From Acinetobacter sichuanensis (lineage in GTDB: Bacteria > Pseudomonadota > Gammaproteobacteria > Pseudomonadales > Moraxellaceae): 64,000 nt of DNA. Below are positions 55,301 to 63,457 of the stretch, in pieces. Positions within the stretch are counted from its first letter, which is position 1. Every line of letters begins with the position of its first letter. Where the stretch lies: positions 1 to 64,000 of the forward strand of contig NZ_PYIX02000021.1 in assembly GCF_003024515.2 (NCBI RefSeq), in the 5' to 3' direction. The notes under the pieces are model-generated. The model did not search any database, was not told where the DNA came from, and saw only the letters and a program-made list of their open reading frames with translations. The translations under genes and the position numbers were made by a program.

Positions 55301-55491
55301 CATTGGCAATGGGTGCAGGTATGTTGCCCATTGCTTTGGGTATCGGCACGGATCCAAGCTTTAGAGCACCTATGGCAATTTCGGTCATTGGGGGATTAAT
55401 TACCAGTACATTCTTATCTTTACTGGTAGTTCCTGTTGTTTATACCTTTATTGACGATATCAATCGTAAAATTCGAGGTCTAAAAAGATAA
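52375..55491 (+). CDS. HAE1-type RND efflux pump inner-membrane transporter
   Basis: 1038-aa proton-driven exporter. The ATG at 52375 is chosen because AGGAGA is directly upstream; the open frame runs 81 bp further back inside the adaptor gene. The TM4 signature is LVVGILVDDAIVEIENI, containing the paired Asp residues of multidrug/HAE1 RND pumps. Two homologous halves are visible. No outer-membrane channel gene is next to it, so an unlinked TolC-like protein must serve. A terminator with a TTCG tetraloop follows. Confidence 0.9.
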   Translation: MNFSAWSIRNPIPSILLFIMLGLAGFLCFHWMKVQQFPDIELPMVTVTASLPGAAPPQLETEVARKIENSIANIQGLKNQYASIRDGVVTVTAEFQLEKPLQEAVDDVRNAVSQIRSDLPADLRDPIVSKINLSGSPILTYTIQSPKMDEEALSWFVDYDISRAMLQVKGVGAVSRVGGVTRQIDVELDPEKLLALNATATDITRQLRLTQQEASGGQTKIGGSEQSIRTIATVQTAAEIAAMDIALSDGRHIRLDQVATIHDGIAERRSAALLNGQSVIGFEITRSKGASEVDVEKGVIQALDKLKANHPDIKITEAFNFVKPVEENYKGSMSLLYEGAILAILVVWLFLRDWRATLIAATALPLSILPALIGMYYLGFTLNMVTLLALSLVVGILVDDAIVEIENIIRHLRMGKTPYEAAMEAADEIGLAVIATTFTLIAVFLPTAFMSGIAGKFFVQFGWTAALAIFTSLLVARLLTPMMSAYILKPWVGKVETHAHLADTPQQDGGDQALAQDRAQDGRVMQLYMRMVTWCLNHRWMTISSAIVFFICSLMLIPLLPTGFVPPPDTGQTQVRLELAPGSQFIETLKTAEYARQLIKDNPDIKSVYTTIGGGAAGSDPFAGSASEPRKATLTIQTTARADRDTSLQDIELDIRKRLEPLPGARVQVGIAGNNSQYQIALSGDDPETLVSTARQLEREIRTIPNIGSITSSAALVRPELVIRPDFAKAADLGITTQNIAETVRIATAGDFDQNLAKLNLSQRQIPIVIQLPLSARQDQDLIKRLIITGSKGPIMLGNIADVNIESGPSQIDRFNRLRNINFNIELNNQPLGDIAAAVDQLPTMKNLPPTVKHTNIGDAEVMQELFASFGLAMLTGILCIYVVLVLLFKDFLQPITILVALPLALGGAFVLLLLANSSFSMPSLIGLIMLMGIASKNSILLVDYAIIAKDEKSYSRINALLDACHKRARPIIMTTLAMGAGMLPIALGIGTDPSFRAPMAISVIGGLITSTFLSLLVVPVVYTFIDDINRKIRGLKR

Positions 55492-55548
55492 AAACTATCT
55501 GTAATAAACATTAAAAATCATGTTTATAAGATCACTCATCATCGCCTT

Positions 55549-55574
55549 AAAGAGAAGTTCGCTTCTCTTTTTTT
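55549..55574 (+). terminator. Terminator of the RND operon (TTCG tetraloop)
   Basis: AAAGAGAAG (55549-55557) pairs with CTTCTCTTT (55562-55570) around a TTCG loop, then a T-run to 55574. This is a classic strong terminator; it can also act on the convergent Lrp-type gene. Confidence 0.95.
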
Positions 55575-55615
55575 CTTACAGATTGCATTTTTTAACTTTG
55601 TTTTATTTTCAAAAA

Positions 55616-56086
55616 CTAAACTCGACTCAATAAACCACTACAATTAAAAACATTATATTCTTTAATCACAAAGCTTGAATGTAAAGCCACAACAAACTCT
55701 ATTTTACCAATACGTTTGAGCAAAATTTCACTATAATTTTCCATATCTTTAGCTACAACTTCAACTAAAAAGTCGGCAGACTGACCTGTCACCAAAAAAG
55801 CATTGATCACTTCGGGAATATTTTCCAATTCTTCTAAAAATTTTGCAAAAGTATCCGTATCATGTTTACTTAGAGAAACTTGTAAAATAACATGCAGTTT
55901 AAAGCCCAATTTTTCGTAATTAATATCACGTTTTAAATTCGTCATGATATTAGTTTCAATAAGATGCTTAATACGTCGATGCACAGAACTCACTGATAAA
56001 TTGATCCGTTCTGACAACTCATTAAGATTAATATCTTCATGTGTCAAAATTTCAAGAATTTGTTTGTCATAACGGTCAAGCTCCAT
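55616..56086 (-). CDS. Lrp/AsnC-family transcriptional regulator
   Basis: 156 aa. N-terminal winged helix (LDRYDKQILEILTHEDINLNELSERINLSVSSVHRRIKHL) with a C-terminal RAM/ACT-like domain for amino-acid binding. AGGAG lies before the ATG. Its target is unknown; no transporter or amino-acid gene is next to it, and the neighbours are unrelated. Confidence 0.88.
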   Translation of the reverse strand: MELDRYDKQILEILTHEDINLNELSERINLSVSSVHRRIKHLIETNIMTNLKRDINYEKLGFKLHVILQVSLSKHDTDTFAKFLEELENIPEVINAFLVTGQSADFLVEVVAKDMENYSEILLKRIGKIEFVVALHSSFVIKEYNVFNCSGLLSRV

Positions 56087-56287
56087 TATCTGCTCCTCTA
56101 CAACTATTCAATATTTATAATAAAATCCATAACTTGACCTAAATAGATCAATTCTTTTGCTTATAATACAATAAGCGTTTTAATAAGGATTGAAAGACTT
56201 CTTTCTCGTTAAGTATAGCGTAGTATATTTGAGAAATTTTTTCTTATTATTTTATTTTTTTGGTAAATTTTTCCAAAACGAATCGTT

Positions 56288-56674
56288 TTATCGATGCCAT
56301 TTAAACAAAACTGCTTGTACATCATAAACGGTCATTGCGCGTGTTAAAGTTTGATCTTTTTGTACTAAATGCTCAAGCAGTTCCATAAAAAACTCGACCA
56401 TTAATACTTTTTGTTTTTCCAAATCATATTTATTGAGCAAAGTGATATTCAATAGGACATTATAGTTTTCAAAATCTAAATCACGATCATTTTCTAGATG
56501 ATCTTGATAAGTTAAAAAAAAGTCATAATCAAATTCTTTTAAATTTAAAATACCAAAGTAAGCGTTTTTATTTTCGTTTTCCTTTAAATTTAGCGCTAAA
56601 ATCTCATTTAAATACCCCACCAATTGCACAAGATGAGTTTCACAATAGAATGCACATTGGTAACTTACAGACAT
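56288..56674 (-). CDS. Protein of unknown function, 128 aa
   Basis: Soluble helical protein, no signal: acidic in the middle (DHLENDRDLDFENYN), with LNEILALNLKEN and LMVEFFMELLEHLV helices. ATG 56674 has AAGG very close (AAGGT-ATG), so translation may rely on coupling: the GST gene ends 3 bp before it. The family is not recognised, and the C-terminal FKWHR is the only distinctive element. It appears to be the second gene of a GST operon. Confidence 0.6.
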   Translation of the reverse strand: MSVSYQCAFYCETHLVQLVGYLNEILALNLKENENKNAYFGILNLKEFDYDFFLTYQDHLENDRDLDFENYNVLLNITLLNKYDLEKQKVLMVEFFMELLEHLVQKDQTLTRAMTVYDVQAVLFKWHR

Positions 56675-56677
56675 ACC

Positions 56678-57442
56678 TTATATACCACGCCAGTCAACAC
56701 GAGCATTACGCTCAGAATTATAAATACGCTGTACATACTGTCCAATCGGTAAATTTAACAAACTTTGTTTGTACTGTTTTACCTCATCAGAAACATGTAA
56801 CTCACTTTCCACTTCCCACGGCGTCCCATTTAAATACAATAAAGGTGCGAGCATTGAACAGACGGCGATATCCGCTAAACCCAAACGATCTCCAACCAAA
56901 TATCGACAATGATTTTCGATCAATTTTGCATTCAACTGTTGAATCATTTCATCCATTTTAGACTTAGATTCAGAAACTTTCTCAATATCTAACTGATAAC
57001 TCTTTGAAACTAAAGTTTTTAAAATTGGTTTAGATATTTTTTCAAATTGGCGTAAATAACCTTTTTCACCCAACATAATCTCTAAAGGCTCGTCACTGGT
57101 TGACAATGCTTGTGCCAACCCCCAACGGCGCACATGTGCACCTAACTCATTAGAAAGTGTATTAATTTCCAACGCTTGTTGACGCAAATGTGGATCTAAA
57201 CGCAATAAAGCATGTTCAGGATAAGTATCATCCAAATATAAAGCGATCTCAGTTGAATCAGCGATCCAACGTTCACTGTCCTTAAGAATAGGCAGCTTAT
57301 TTTGCCCTGTTTTCAGTTGAGCAAAAGCACGATGTACGCCAGGGATTAAATTTTGCGCTACAAAATCTAGTTCTTTATGATCAAGTAACCAACGTGCTTT
57401 TTCACAATAATGCGATAAAGGAAATTGGTAAAGAATGCGCAT
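56678..57442 (-). CDS. Glutathione S-transferase family protein
   Basis: 254 aa. An N-terminal thioredoxin-fold GST domain (FPLSHYCEKARWLLDHKEL; KLPILKDSERWIADSTEIALYLDD) precedes a C-terminal helical domain with LVGDRLGLADIAVCSML. The SHYCEK position suggests a Ser or Cys as the catalytic residue. GGAG precedes the ATG. It is followed directly by the unknown 128-aa gene. The specific substrate is unknown. Confidence 0.85.
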   Translation of the reverse strand: MRILYQFPLSHYCEKARWLLDHKELDFVAQNLIPGVHRAFAQLKTGQNKLPILKDSERWIADSTEIALYLDDTYPEHALLRLDPHLRQQALEINTLSNELGAHVRRWGLAQALSTSDEPLEIMLGEKGYLRQFEKISKPILKTLVSKSYQLDIEKVSESKSKMDEMIQQLNAKLIENHCRYLVGDRLGLADIAVCSMLAPLLYLNGTPWEVESELHVSDEVKQYKQSLLNLPIGQYVQRIYNSERNARVDWRGI

Positions 57443-57876
57443 ATAATCTCCAAATTATTTTTCTAATCAAAGCTTTAGGATAAATCCAAGTGATTACATC
57501 TACTTTAACTTTTCACTTTAAAAATTACAATGTACTTTTTGTTCAAAAATTTTGGTAAATAGTCAATTCTGTCTCATTTATTATTGAAGCCCATTTGTAT
57601 TTTATTTGATAAATAATGTGATTAAGTTAATCACTTTTAATTCAGTCATCTTTATTTTTATAAGCAGAATAAATAAGATAACAACCTAAACCAAATGATA
57701 GTCCACTCAACAAGAAAGCTAAAAATATTGTGGATTCACAAAAAGATTGATTTGTTCCAGAAGTCCCTTAAAGGTATTTTGAATTGTTTTGAAATCTTAC
57801 ATCTGAGACCTGACTTTACTATGGCTTTCATGTAAAATCATCGGCAATTTTTATATAACACTTTGTGAGTCATTTC
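57443..57876. other. Intergenic region between GST and ychF
   Basis: It contains the ychF promoter (57810-57838) and, on the minus strand at 57642-57770, an open frame encoding a hydrophobic segment plus KNKDD end but lacking an ATG start. No other gene or RNA is recognised. Confidence 0.5.
57810..57838 (+). promoter_or_regulatory. Putative promoter of ychF
   Basis: CTGACT (57810-57815) and TAAAAT (57833-57838) are separated by exactly 17 bp, about 38 bp upstream of the ychF ATG. Confidence 0.55.
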
Positions 57877-58968
57877 ATGGGTTTTAATTGCGGTATTGTC
57901 GGCTTGCCGAACGTTGGTAAATCTACACTTTTCAATGCATTGACAAAAGCTGCTATTGCTGCGGAAAACTTTCCATTCTGTACCATCGAACCAAATACAG
58001 GTATCGTTCCAGTTCCAGACCCACGTTTAGACAAATTAACCGCGATTGTTAAGCCACAACGTGTCATTCCAACAACAATGGAATTTGTAGATATCGCAGG
58101 TTTAGTTGCAGGCGCATCAAAAGGTGAAGGCTTAGGCAACCAATTCCTTGCAAATATCCGCGAAACCGATGCTATTGCACATGTCGTTCGTTGTTTTGAA
58201 GACGAAAATGTCATTCATGTAAATGGTAAAATTGATCCTCTAGACGATATTGCAACGATTAACACCGAACTTGCACTTGCTGATTTAGAGACAGTCACGA
58301 AAGCAGTCACACGTTTAGCAAAATCTGCAAAAGGTGGTGACAAAGAAGCTGTTGCAACTAAAGCGGTATTAGACAAAATTTTACCTCTCCTTGATGAAGG
58401 TAAACCTGCACGTGCAGCAGATTTAGATGATGATGAGCGTAAACTTGTTCGTGGTTTTGGTTTAATGACTTTAAAACCAACCATGTATATCGCGAACGTT
58501 GCAGAAGATGGTTTTGAAAATAACCCACATTTAGAAGCTGTTAAAAAGTTAGCTGCTGAAGAAAATGCGATTGTTGTTCCACTTTGCAACCAAATCGAAG
58601 CTGAAATTTCATTACTTGAAGATGAAGACCGTGCTGAATTCCTAGAAGCTTTAGGAATGGAAGAGCCTGGGTTAAATGTAGTGATTCGTGCAGGTTATGG
58701 TCTTCTTGGCTTACAAACTTACTTTACAGCAGGTGTTCAAGAAGTACGTGCTTGGACTGTAAAAATTGGTGCTACAGCACCACAAGCTGCTGGTGTGATT
58801 CACACTGACTTTGAAAAAGGCTTTATTCGTGCTGAATGTGTTGCTTACAATGACTTTGTACAATACAACGGTGAAAATGGTGCCAAAGAGGCAGGTAAAT
58901 GGCGTTTAGAAGGTAAAACGTACGTTGTTCAAGATGGTGATGTTTTACATTTCCGTTTTAATGTATAA
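57877..58968 (+). CDS. ychF: Redox-regulated ATPase YchF (Obg-family)
   Basis: 363 aa, the same length as known YchF. The nucleotide loop GLPNVGKS is at 9-16. The frame opens at a GTG (57865), but ATG 57877 begins the conserved MGFNCGIVG. The C-terminal TGS-like region includes [16 protein letters not shown]. YchF binds ATP rather than GTP in the family, and associates with ribosomes; roles include translation and stress. It is transcribed from its own promoter and followed by a terminator. Confidence 0.96.
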   Translation: MGFNCGIVGLPNVGKSTLFNALTKAAIAAENFPFCTIEPNTGIVPVPDPRLDKLTAIVKPQRVIPTTMEFVDIAGLVAGASKGEGLGNQFLANIRETDAIAHVVRCFEDENVIHVNGKIDPLDDIATINTELALADLETVTKAVTRLAKSAKGGDKEAVATKAVLDKILPLLDEGKPARAADLDDDERKLVRGFGLMTLKPTMYIANVAEDGFENNPHLEAVKKLAAEENAIVVPLCNQIEAEISLLEDEDRAEFLEALGMEEPGLNVVIRAGYGLLGLQTYFTAGVQEVRAWTVKIGATAPQAAGVIHTDFEKGFIRAECVAYNDFVQYNGENGAKEAGKWRLEGKTYVVQDGDVLHFRFNV

Positions 58969-58999
58969 GCCATTTTTAAACTTTTAATGATTGTTGCGA

Positions 59000-59033
59000 T
59001 TAAAGCATCCTTATTTGGATGCTTTAATTTTTT
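59000..59033 (+). terminator. Terminator of ychF
   Basis: TTAAAGCATCC (59000-59010) pairs with GGATGCTTTAA (59017-59027), followed by a T-run. Confidence 0.9.
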
Positions 59034-59175
59034 TAAAATCTTAATACAAGCTTAAATAACTGTAATTTATAATATTTCTAATATAATCAAACAACACTTT
59101 ACATCTAACACACTACAATAATTTCTCTTATATTTACTTTAAGGTACTTTCACCTTATTTCATGCAGGTCTAATC

Positions 59176-59436
59176 ATGAAAAAATTCACACAATTTTTTT
59201 CCGTCAGTATCCTTTCTATTTTACTCAGTGCCACTGCGTTTGCCTGCCCTAAAGGAACCACACTCTCTGGGGGCACAGGTCCCAAACATAAAGGAGGAAA
59301 ATGTATTCTCATTCAAAATAATCACAATCTAAGCAAACAACAAACAACCCATAAAATAACTACAAATCAATCCTCTACACATAAAGTAGAAAACACGATA
59401 CCAACGCAAACAAAAAATACGCATGCATCGACTTAA
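59176..59436 (+). CDS. Small secreted Cys-containing peptide, unknown function
   Basis: 86 aa: a signal peptide (about 1-23, ending AFA) followed by a short Gly-rich cysteine motif CPKGTTLSGGTGPKHKGGKC and a long disordered Thr/Asn/Ser/Gln-rich tail. The two cysteines flank the Gly-rich loop and could form a disulphide. It looks like a small Acinetobacter envelope protein with a low-complexity tail. The function is unknown, and the tail is unlikely to be folded. Confidence 0.62.
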   Translation: MKKFTQFFSVSILSILLSATAFACPKGTTLSGGTGPKHKGGKCILIQNNHNLSKQQTTHKITTNQSSTHKVENTIPTQTKNTHAST

Positions 59437-59501
59437 CACCTCAACTGAATACCGTAATATTTCCCCCTCAGAAAATCTTTGGCTTTTAACCTTATTCAAA
59501 T

Positions 59502-59532
59502 AAAAAACCCCAGTCGCAACTGAGGTTTTTTT
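59502..59532. terminator. Bidirectional terminator between the small secreted gene and ppiD
   Basis: AAAAAACC-C-CAGT (59502-59514) pairs with ACTG-A-GGTTTTTT (59519-59531) with one mismatch. Both flanking genes converge on it. Confidence 0.85.
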
Positions 59533-59552
59533 ATTTAATTTAAGATATGCAA

Positions 59553-61421
59553 TTACTTAATTTTTGCTTTCGATTTTAAATATTGCGTATAGTCTTCTAG
59601 CAATTGCTGACCACGAAGTTGTTGATATAATCTCGTCAACTCTTGTGCCTGTGTTGGATCTAAACCATCAACAGGTGCTTTTTTCACTTCTGAAACAGCA
59701 ACCACCACCATTTCATTAGGTAAAGTTGTTGTTGTTACAGACCACATTCCTGCTTTAGGCGCTGTCAAACTAAAAGCTGCACGCTCAATTTCACGCTTTA
59801 AACCTTGTGAACGCGTAAATGTTCCCGCAGATTCAAAATGAAATGGATATTTTGCTAGAACTTCTTGTGCAGGTAACTTTTTAAAGTCAGCCAACATATT
59901 TTCAATTTTAGCTTTTGCTGCTTTTGCTGCTTTAGCTTGAATTAATTGAGCCTTAACACGTGCAGTTGCCTGAGCAAGTGGCTGTACACCTGCGGCATGA
60001 TATTCACGTACTTTAACCCAAACTGTACCGCCATCTGCGAGTTGAATGCTACTTGATACATTCTTGTCGCCATTTTTAACATCATCACTAAATAGTTTTG
60101 CTTTGACACTTGGGTTTGCTAAAACAGGATTTTGAGTTGCAACTGTAACAGCTTTAGCAGACTCAATTTTTGCTGTTTTTACTTCACTTGGAACAATATC
60201 CAAAGCGTCATTACTGACAACTTGCTCATTTAAACTATTTACAGTATCTGCAAATAAATTTGCTGACTTCGCCTTTAATACTTCTGCGGTTAAATCTGCT
60301 TTTTTGGCTTCAAATGATGGTACATCACCTGCAACGGTATGAACCTCAATAATATGATATCCATATTGTGTTTTAACTGGTCGTGTAATTTCATCATTTT
60401 TTGCAGATTTTACAGCATTATCAAAGTTTTCATCAAATACACCTTCAGTATAAGACTCAACTAAACCGCCCTTCGTTTTTGAAGAAGGATCTTCTGAATA
60501 CTGAGCAGCTGCTTGTGCAAATGTTACACCACCTTTGATTTTACTATAGACATCATTCGCCAATTTTGCTGCTTGTTCTGCAGTACGATTGTCTGTTGTA
60601 ATTAAGATATGTTTCACTTCACGTGTTGCATTTTTTTTCTGCTGATCTACAAAAGCGGTATAAGCTTTTTGTAATTCTGCATCTGATACTGCTGCATTTG
60701 GCTGTGCCAACATCATTGGTGTTAAAACCACATAATCAACATCGACAGAAGCAACCTGCTTAAATTTGTTTTGATGTTTATTGTAATAATCCGCAATTTC
60801 TTGGCTGCTTACTTTTACATTTTGTTTATATTCATCTAGATTTACGCTTGCTAACTGAAGTGTACGCTGTTCCGTTTGTAAGTTTGCAATTTGTTGTAAA
60901 TCTTGCTTACTTACTAAAGCATTATCCGTAAAGGTACTCATTAATGTTTTTAAAGCATGATCTTGACGTACATTCGCAATCAAAGCAGCACTTGTCATAC
61001 CAACTGAACGTAAATAGTTTTCATATAATTGTTGAGAAAATTTACCATTTTCTTGAAAACTAGGCTGTTGTGCCAACATCTGTTCAATCTGAGCATCACT
61101 TAAAGAAATCCCTAGTTTCTCTGCATGTTGGATTAACAAGGCACGAGCCACTAAACCATCTAAAGCAGCATTTTGAATAAATGAATGATTTAATAATGAT
61201 TCATCACCATTTACCATTGATAGATACTGATCTTTAAATGCTTTTGTTTGCGCTTCTAAATCTTTATTAGAAATGTCTTGACCATTTACAGTCTTCGCCA
61301 CATCCGCTTTATTTCCCCCACTAAAATAACCTTCAATACCGACCAATGCTAATGGAGTCAAAAATAAAACGAGTAGGACTTTTCCGAGCCAACCTTTTAT
61401 GACTTTACGAAACGATTCCAT
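59553..61421 (-). CDS. ppiD: Periplasmic folding factor PpiD (SurA/parvulin type)
   Basis: 622-aa inner-membrane-anchored chaperone. An N-terminal transmembrane helix (about 12-31) is followed by a SurA-like N-domain and a parvulin domain around residues 265-360 (VKHILITTDNRTAEQAAKLAND, YSEDPSSKTKGGLVESYTEGVF, TQYGYHIIEV). GGAAG precedes the ATG. It lies downstream of hupB as in other gammaproteobacteria. Confidence 0.93.
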   Translation of the reverse strand: MESFRKVIKGWLGKVLLVLFLTPLALVGIEGYFSGGNKADVAKTVNGQDISNKDLEAQTKAFKDQYLSMVNGDESLLNHSFIQNAALDGLVARALLIQHAEKLGISLSDAQIEQMLAQQPSFQENGKFSQQLYENYLRSVGMTSAALIANVRQDHALKTLMSTFTDNALVSKQDLQQIANLQTEQRTLQLASVNLDEYKQNVKVSSQEIADYYNKHQNKFKQVASVDVDYVVLTPMMLAQPNAAVSDAELQKAYTAFVDQQKKNATREVKHILITTDNRTAEQAAKLANDVYSKIKGGVTFAQAAAQYSEDPSSKTKGGLVESYTEGVFDENFDNAVKSAKNDEITRPVKTQYGYHIIEVHTVAGDVPSFEAKKADLTAEVLKAKSANLFADTVNSLNEQVVSNDALDIVPSEVKTAKIESAKAVTVATQNPVLANPSVKAKLFSDDVKNGDKNVSSSIQLADGGTVWVKVREYHAAGVQPLAQATARVKAQLIQAKAAKAAKAKIENMLADFKKLPAQEVLAKYPFHFESAGTFTRSQGLKREIERAAFSLTAPKAGMWSVTTTTLPNEMVVVAVSEVKKAPVDGLDPTQAQELTRLYQQLRGQQLLEDYTQYLKSKAKIK

Positions 61422-61512
61422 AAATCTTCCAATATTTTATTTGCTAGGGAGTTTAACTGATATTCATATATGAATGAATGCGCTAAGCGTGATTTATTCG
61501 TTATTTCCATAA

Positions 61513-61539
61513 AAAAACGCGCCCTACAGGCGCGTTTTT
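61513..61539 (-). terminator. Terminator of hupB
   Basis: AAAAACGCGCC (61513-61523) and GGCGCGTTTTT (61529-61539) around CTACA. It lies 13 bp after the hupB stop on the minus strand. Confidence 0.92.
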
Positions 61540-61551
61540 GACTGTTAAAGA

Positions 61552-61824
61552 TTAAGCAACAGAATCTTTAAGTCCTTTACCTGCTTTAAAGCTAGGTACT
61601 TTACTTGCTTTAATTTGAAGCTCTTCACCAGTTTTAGGGTTACGACCAGTGCGTGCAGCACGCTCTTTAACGCTAAATGTACCAAAACCAACTAAAGTTA
61701 CAGTATCACCACCCTTTAACGCTTCACCAATTGAAGCAATAGTCGCATCCAATGCTTTACCAGCATCAGTCTTAGACAATCCCCCTTTTTCTGCAATTGC
61801 GTCAATTAATTCTGATTTATTCAT
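61552..61824 (-). CDS. hupB: DNA-binding protein HU-beta
   Basis: 90-aa nucleoid protein. The HU signature [29 protein letters not shown] covers the DNA-bending arm, with the [15 protein letters not shown] tail. It compacts and bends DNA non-specifically as a dimer. GAGGA lies about 10 bases before the ATG. A promoter-like pair is present upstream (61891-61920). Confidence 0.96.
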   Translation of the reverse strand: MNKSELIDAIAEKGGLSKTDAGKALDATIASIGEALKGGDTVTLVGFGTFSVKERAARTGRNPKTGEELQIKASKVPSFKAGKGLKDSVA

Positions 61825-61890
61825 GAAGATTACGTCCTCTTATATCGTTCGTTTAAGATCCAAGGCTGTGGTTTGAAAGGCCATGCTGAC

Positions 61891-61920
61891 TTTATAGCAA
61901 TGCTTTGGGGGGAAACGCAA
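61891..61920 (-). promoter_or_regulatory. Putative promoter of hupB
   Basis: On the minus strand, TTGCGT (61915-61920) and TATAAA (61891-61896) are separated by 18 bp. It lies about 70 bp upstream of the hupB ATG. Confidence 0.55.
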
Positions 61921-61972
61921 GACTACAATAATGCTTTTCACAAAAATAACCTGCAAAAAACAAAAAATAAGT

Positions 61973-62464
61973 TTATTCGACATCTTGACTGCTTATTTTT
62001 TGTAGTTGAGTAGCGAGATTCTTATTCTCTTCTACCAAGCTGTCTACCTTCTGATGTAATTGCAAGATCAAAGTCTCTAAATGTTGCACATCTTTTACTG
62101 TCACTAAACCAATTCGATTAAGCGAGTGGTTAACATGTTGATCTAGCGTTTTCTCTAACTTCTCTTTGGTTTCGATTGCAGTTTCTTTCGTTTTCTCAGT
62201 TACTGTTTTCGCTGTTTGTTCAACATCTACATCTTCAACACTTTTAGACTCTAGCTCTTCACCCACTTTCACCAGAGAATCAAATAATTTATTACCCTCT
62301 TCTTCTGCACGTGAAAATGCGCCTAAACCAGCCAACCAAATTTGCTTTGTATACTTTCTAAAATCAAGAGAAGATTTACGTGAAAACTTTGCTTTAGCAT
62401 TCGGTATTTCTTTTTTTGCTTGTTCTATTATACCATCCTTAGATATTGGGTAATCTTGATCCAT
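61973..62464 (-). CDS. Phasin-like (polyhydroxyalkanoate granule-associated) protein
   Basis: 163 aa from ATG 62464 with AGGAGAG upstream; the frame opens 18 bp earlier. It has the phasin signature (FRKYTKQIWLAGLGAFSRAEEEGNKLFDSLVKVGEELE), a helical amphipathic block, then a Lys/Glu-rich coil and a final coiled-coil. Phasins coat polyester granules or act as general chaperone-like coats; no polyester synthase is in the window, so the role is open. Confidence 0.78.
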   Translation of the reverse strand: MDQDYPISKDGIIEQAKKEIPNAKAKFSRKSSLDFRKYTKQIWLAGLGAFSRAEEEGNKLFDSLVKVGEELESKSVEDVDVEQTAKTVTEKTKETAIETKEKLEKTLDQHVNHSLNRIGLVTVKDVQHLETLILQLHQKVDSLVEENKNLATQLQKISSQDVE

Positions 62465-62662
62465 CTGTACTCTCTCCTGCATATTTTATATACAACTTTA
62501 TCATTAAAATGTGAAATAACGTTATAATAACAAATAAACCACTTGAACCTTTTGCAAAACTGTTCTACAAAGCAAAGTAATTTATTTTATTTAAATGTGA
62601 ACCAGTTCTCCATACATATAACACGAGATCGGATTCTTTGTGTGAACTATAGGAATTTTTTT

Positions 62663-63319
62663 ATGAGCGAATCGCAACAAAAGCAGGGTCAAAGTCGTTT
62701 GTTGCTCAATACTCTAATGATCATTTTGGAAACATTTTACTCATTTGTATTAAAACACGACCGTGTTGTTCGCTTGCAAGCTAAAAACTTTGTTGCCAAG
62801 CAAATCACTATAAAAATAAATAGTTACATTCCTTATGTCGACTTTTATATTCAATTTACAGACAAAGGTATTTTATTTGACCTAAAAGAACCTGAAAAAC
62901 CTGTTGATTTAATCGTCAGTAGCACTGTACTTGATTTAATTCAAATTTTTGTGTTTGGCAACCGTCGTAGCATGAAAAAAATGAGAGTCGAAGGTGAAGA
63001 CTTACTCAAAGATCAATTCCGTGATTTGGTTTTACCCTTCACTATTCCAAGATTACTTTCTGATTGGAAACAATGGCTTACCAATCCAGAACATGATCAG
63101 GATGGACTTGGCTCAAAAAAACGTATTGCGCCATTATTGGAAAAAATTGATCAGCAACGCTCAAAAATCAACACATTACAAGTTGAAGTCAAGCAATACC
63201 AAAATCGTATCCGCCGCATGCAGCAGCAACAAAAGACCATAAAGGTGATTTTATGCGTGATTTCGATTCTCTTTATTGCGTTAATTGTGTATAATTCTTG
63301 GCAAATATTTTTCCAATAA
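62663..63319 (+). CDS. SCP2/UbiJ-like protein with C-terminal coiled coil and membrane anchor
   Basis: 218 aa from ATG 62663 (TAGGA 8 bases upstream; an in-frame ATG at 62543 is less likely). Residues about 25-135 resemble the SCP2-like lipid-binding fold seen in UbiJ (ITIKINSYIPYVDFYIQF, DLIVSSTVLDLIQIFVFGNRR, EGEDLLKDQFRDLV). Then a coiled-coil (about 150-195) and a C-terminal transmembrane segment (VILCVISILFIALIVYNSW). If UbiJ-like, it would help quinone synthesis, but the tail anchor is unusual and this is tentative. Confidence 0.6.
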   Translation: MSESQQKQGQSRLLLNTLMIILETFYSFVLKHDRVVRLQAKNFVAKQITIKINSYIPYVDFYIQFTDKGILFDLKEPEKPVDLIVSSTVLDLIQIFVFGNRRSMKKMRVEGEDLLKDQFRDLVLPFTIPRLLSDWKQWLTNPEHDQDGLGSKKRIAPLLEKIDQQRSKINTLQVEVKQYQNRIRRMQQQQKTIKVILCVISILFIALIVYNSWQIFFQ

Positions 63320-63355
63320 ATTGGATTTAACGCACAACAATAACGTGATTAAAAA

Positions 63356-63380
63356 ATACTTGACTAAATTAGTCAGAATT
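63356..63380 (+). promoter_or_regulatory. IscR type-1 binding site 1
   Basis: ATACTTGACTAAATTAGTCAGAATT has the inverted core GACT-N6-AGTC and flanking ATAC/AT pattern of type-1 IscR boxes bound by [2Fe-2S]-IscR. It lies about 80-100 bp ahead of iscR. Confidence 0.85.
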
Positions 63381-63389
63381 AAGCCGAAA

Positions 63390-63422
63390 ATACTTGACTA
63401 TTTTAGTCAGGATTCATAAAAT
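63390..63422 (+). promoter_or_regulatory. IscR type-1 binding site 2 overlapping the iscR promoter
   Basis: A second box of the same form spans 63390-63414. Its TTGACT (63394-63399) also serves as a -35 with TAAAAT at 63417-63422, 17 bp apart. The start of transcription would be about 63430. Box spacing is 34 bp, so two dimers can act together in feedback repression. Confidence 0.85.
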
Positions 63423-63457
63423 CATGTTATCTAGTCTAATAACATGTGTATCGAATC

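Noticed and set aside
62543..62662. Upstream ATG of the SCP2-like gene
   Set aside because: The extra 40 residues are unlike the protein body, and TAGGA precedes ATG 62663.
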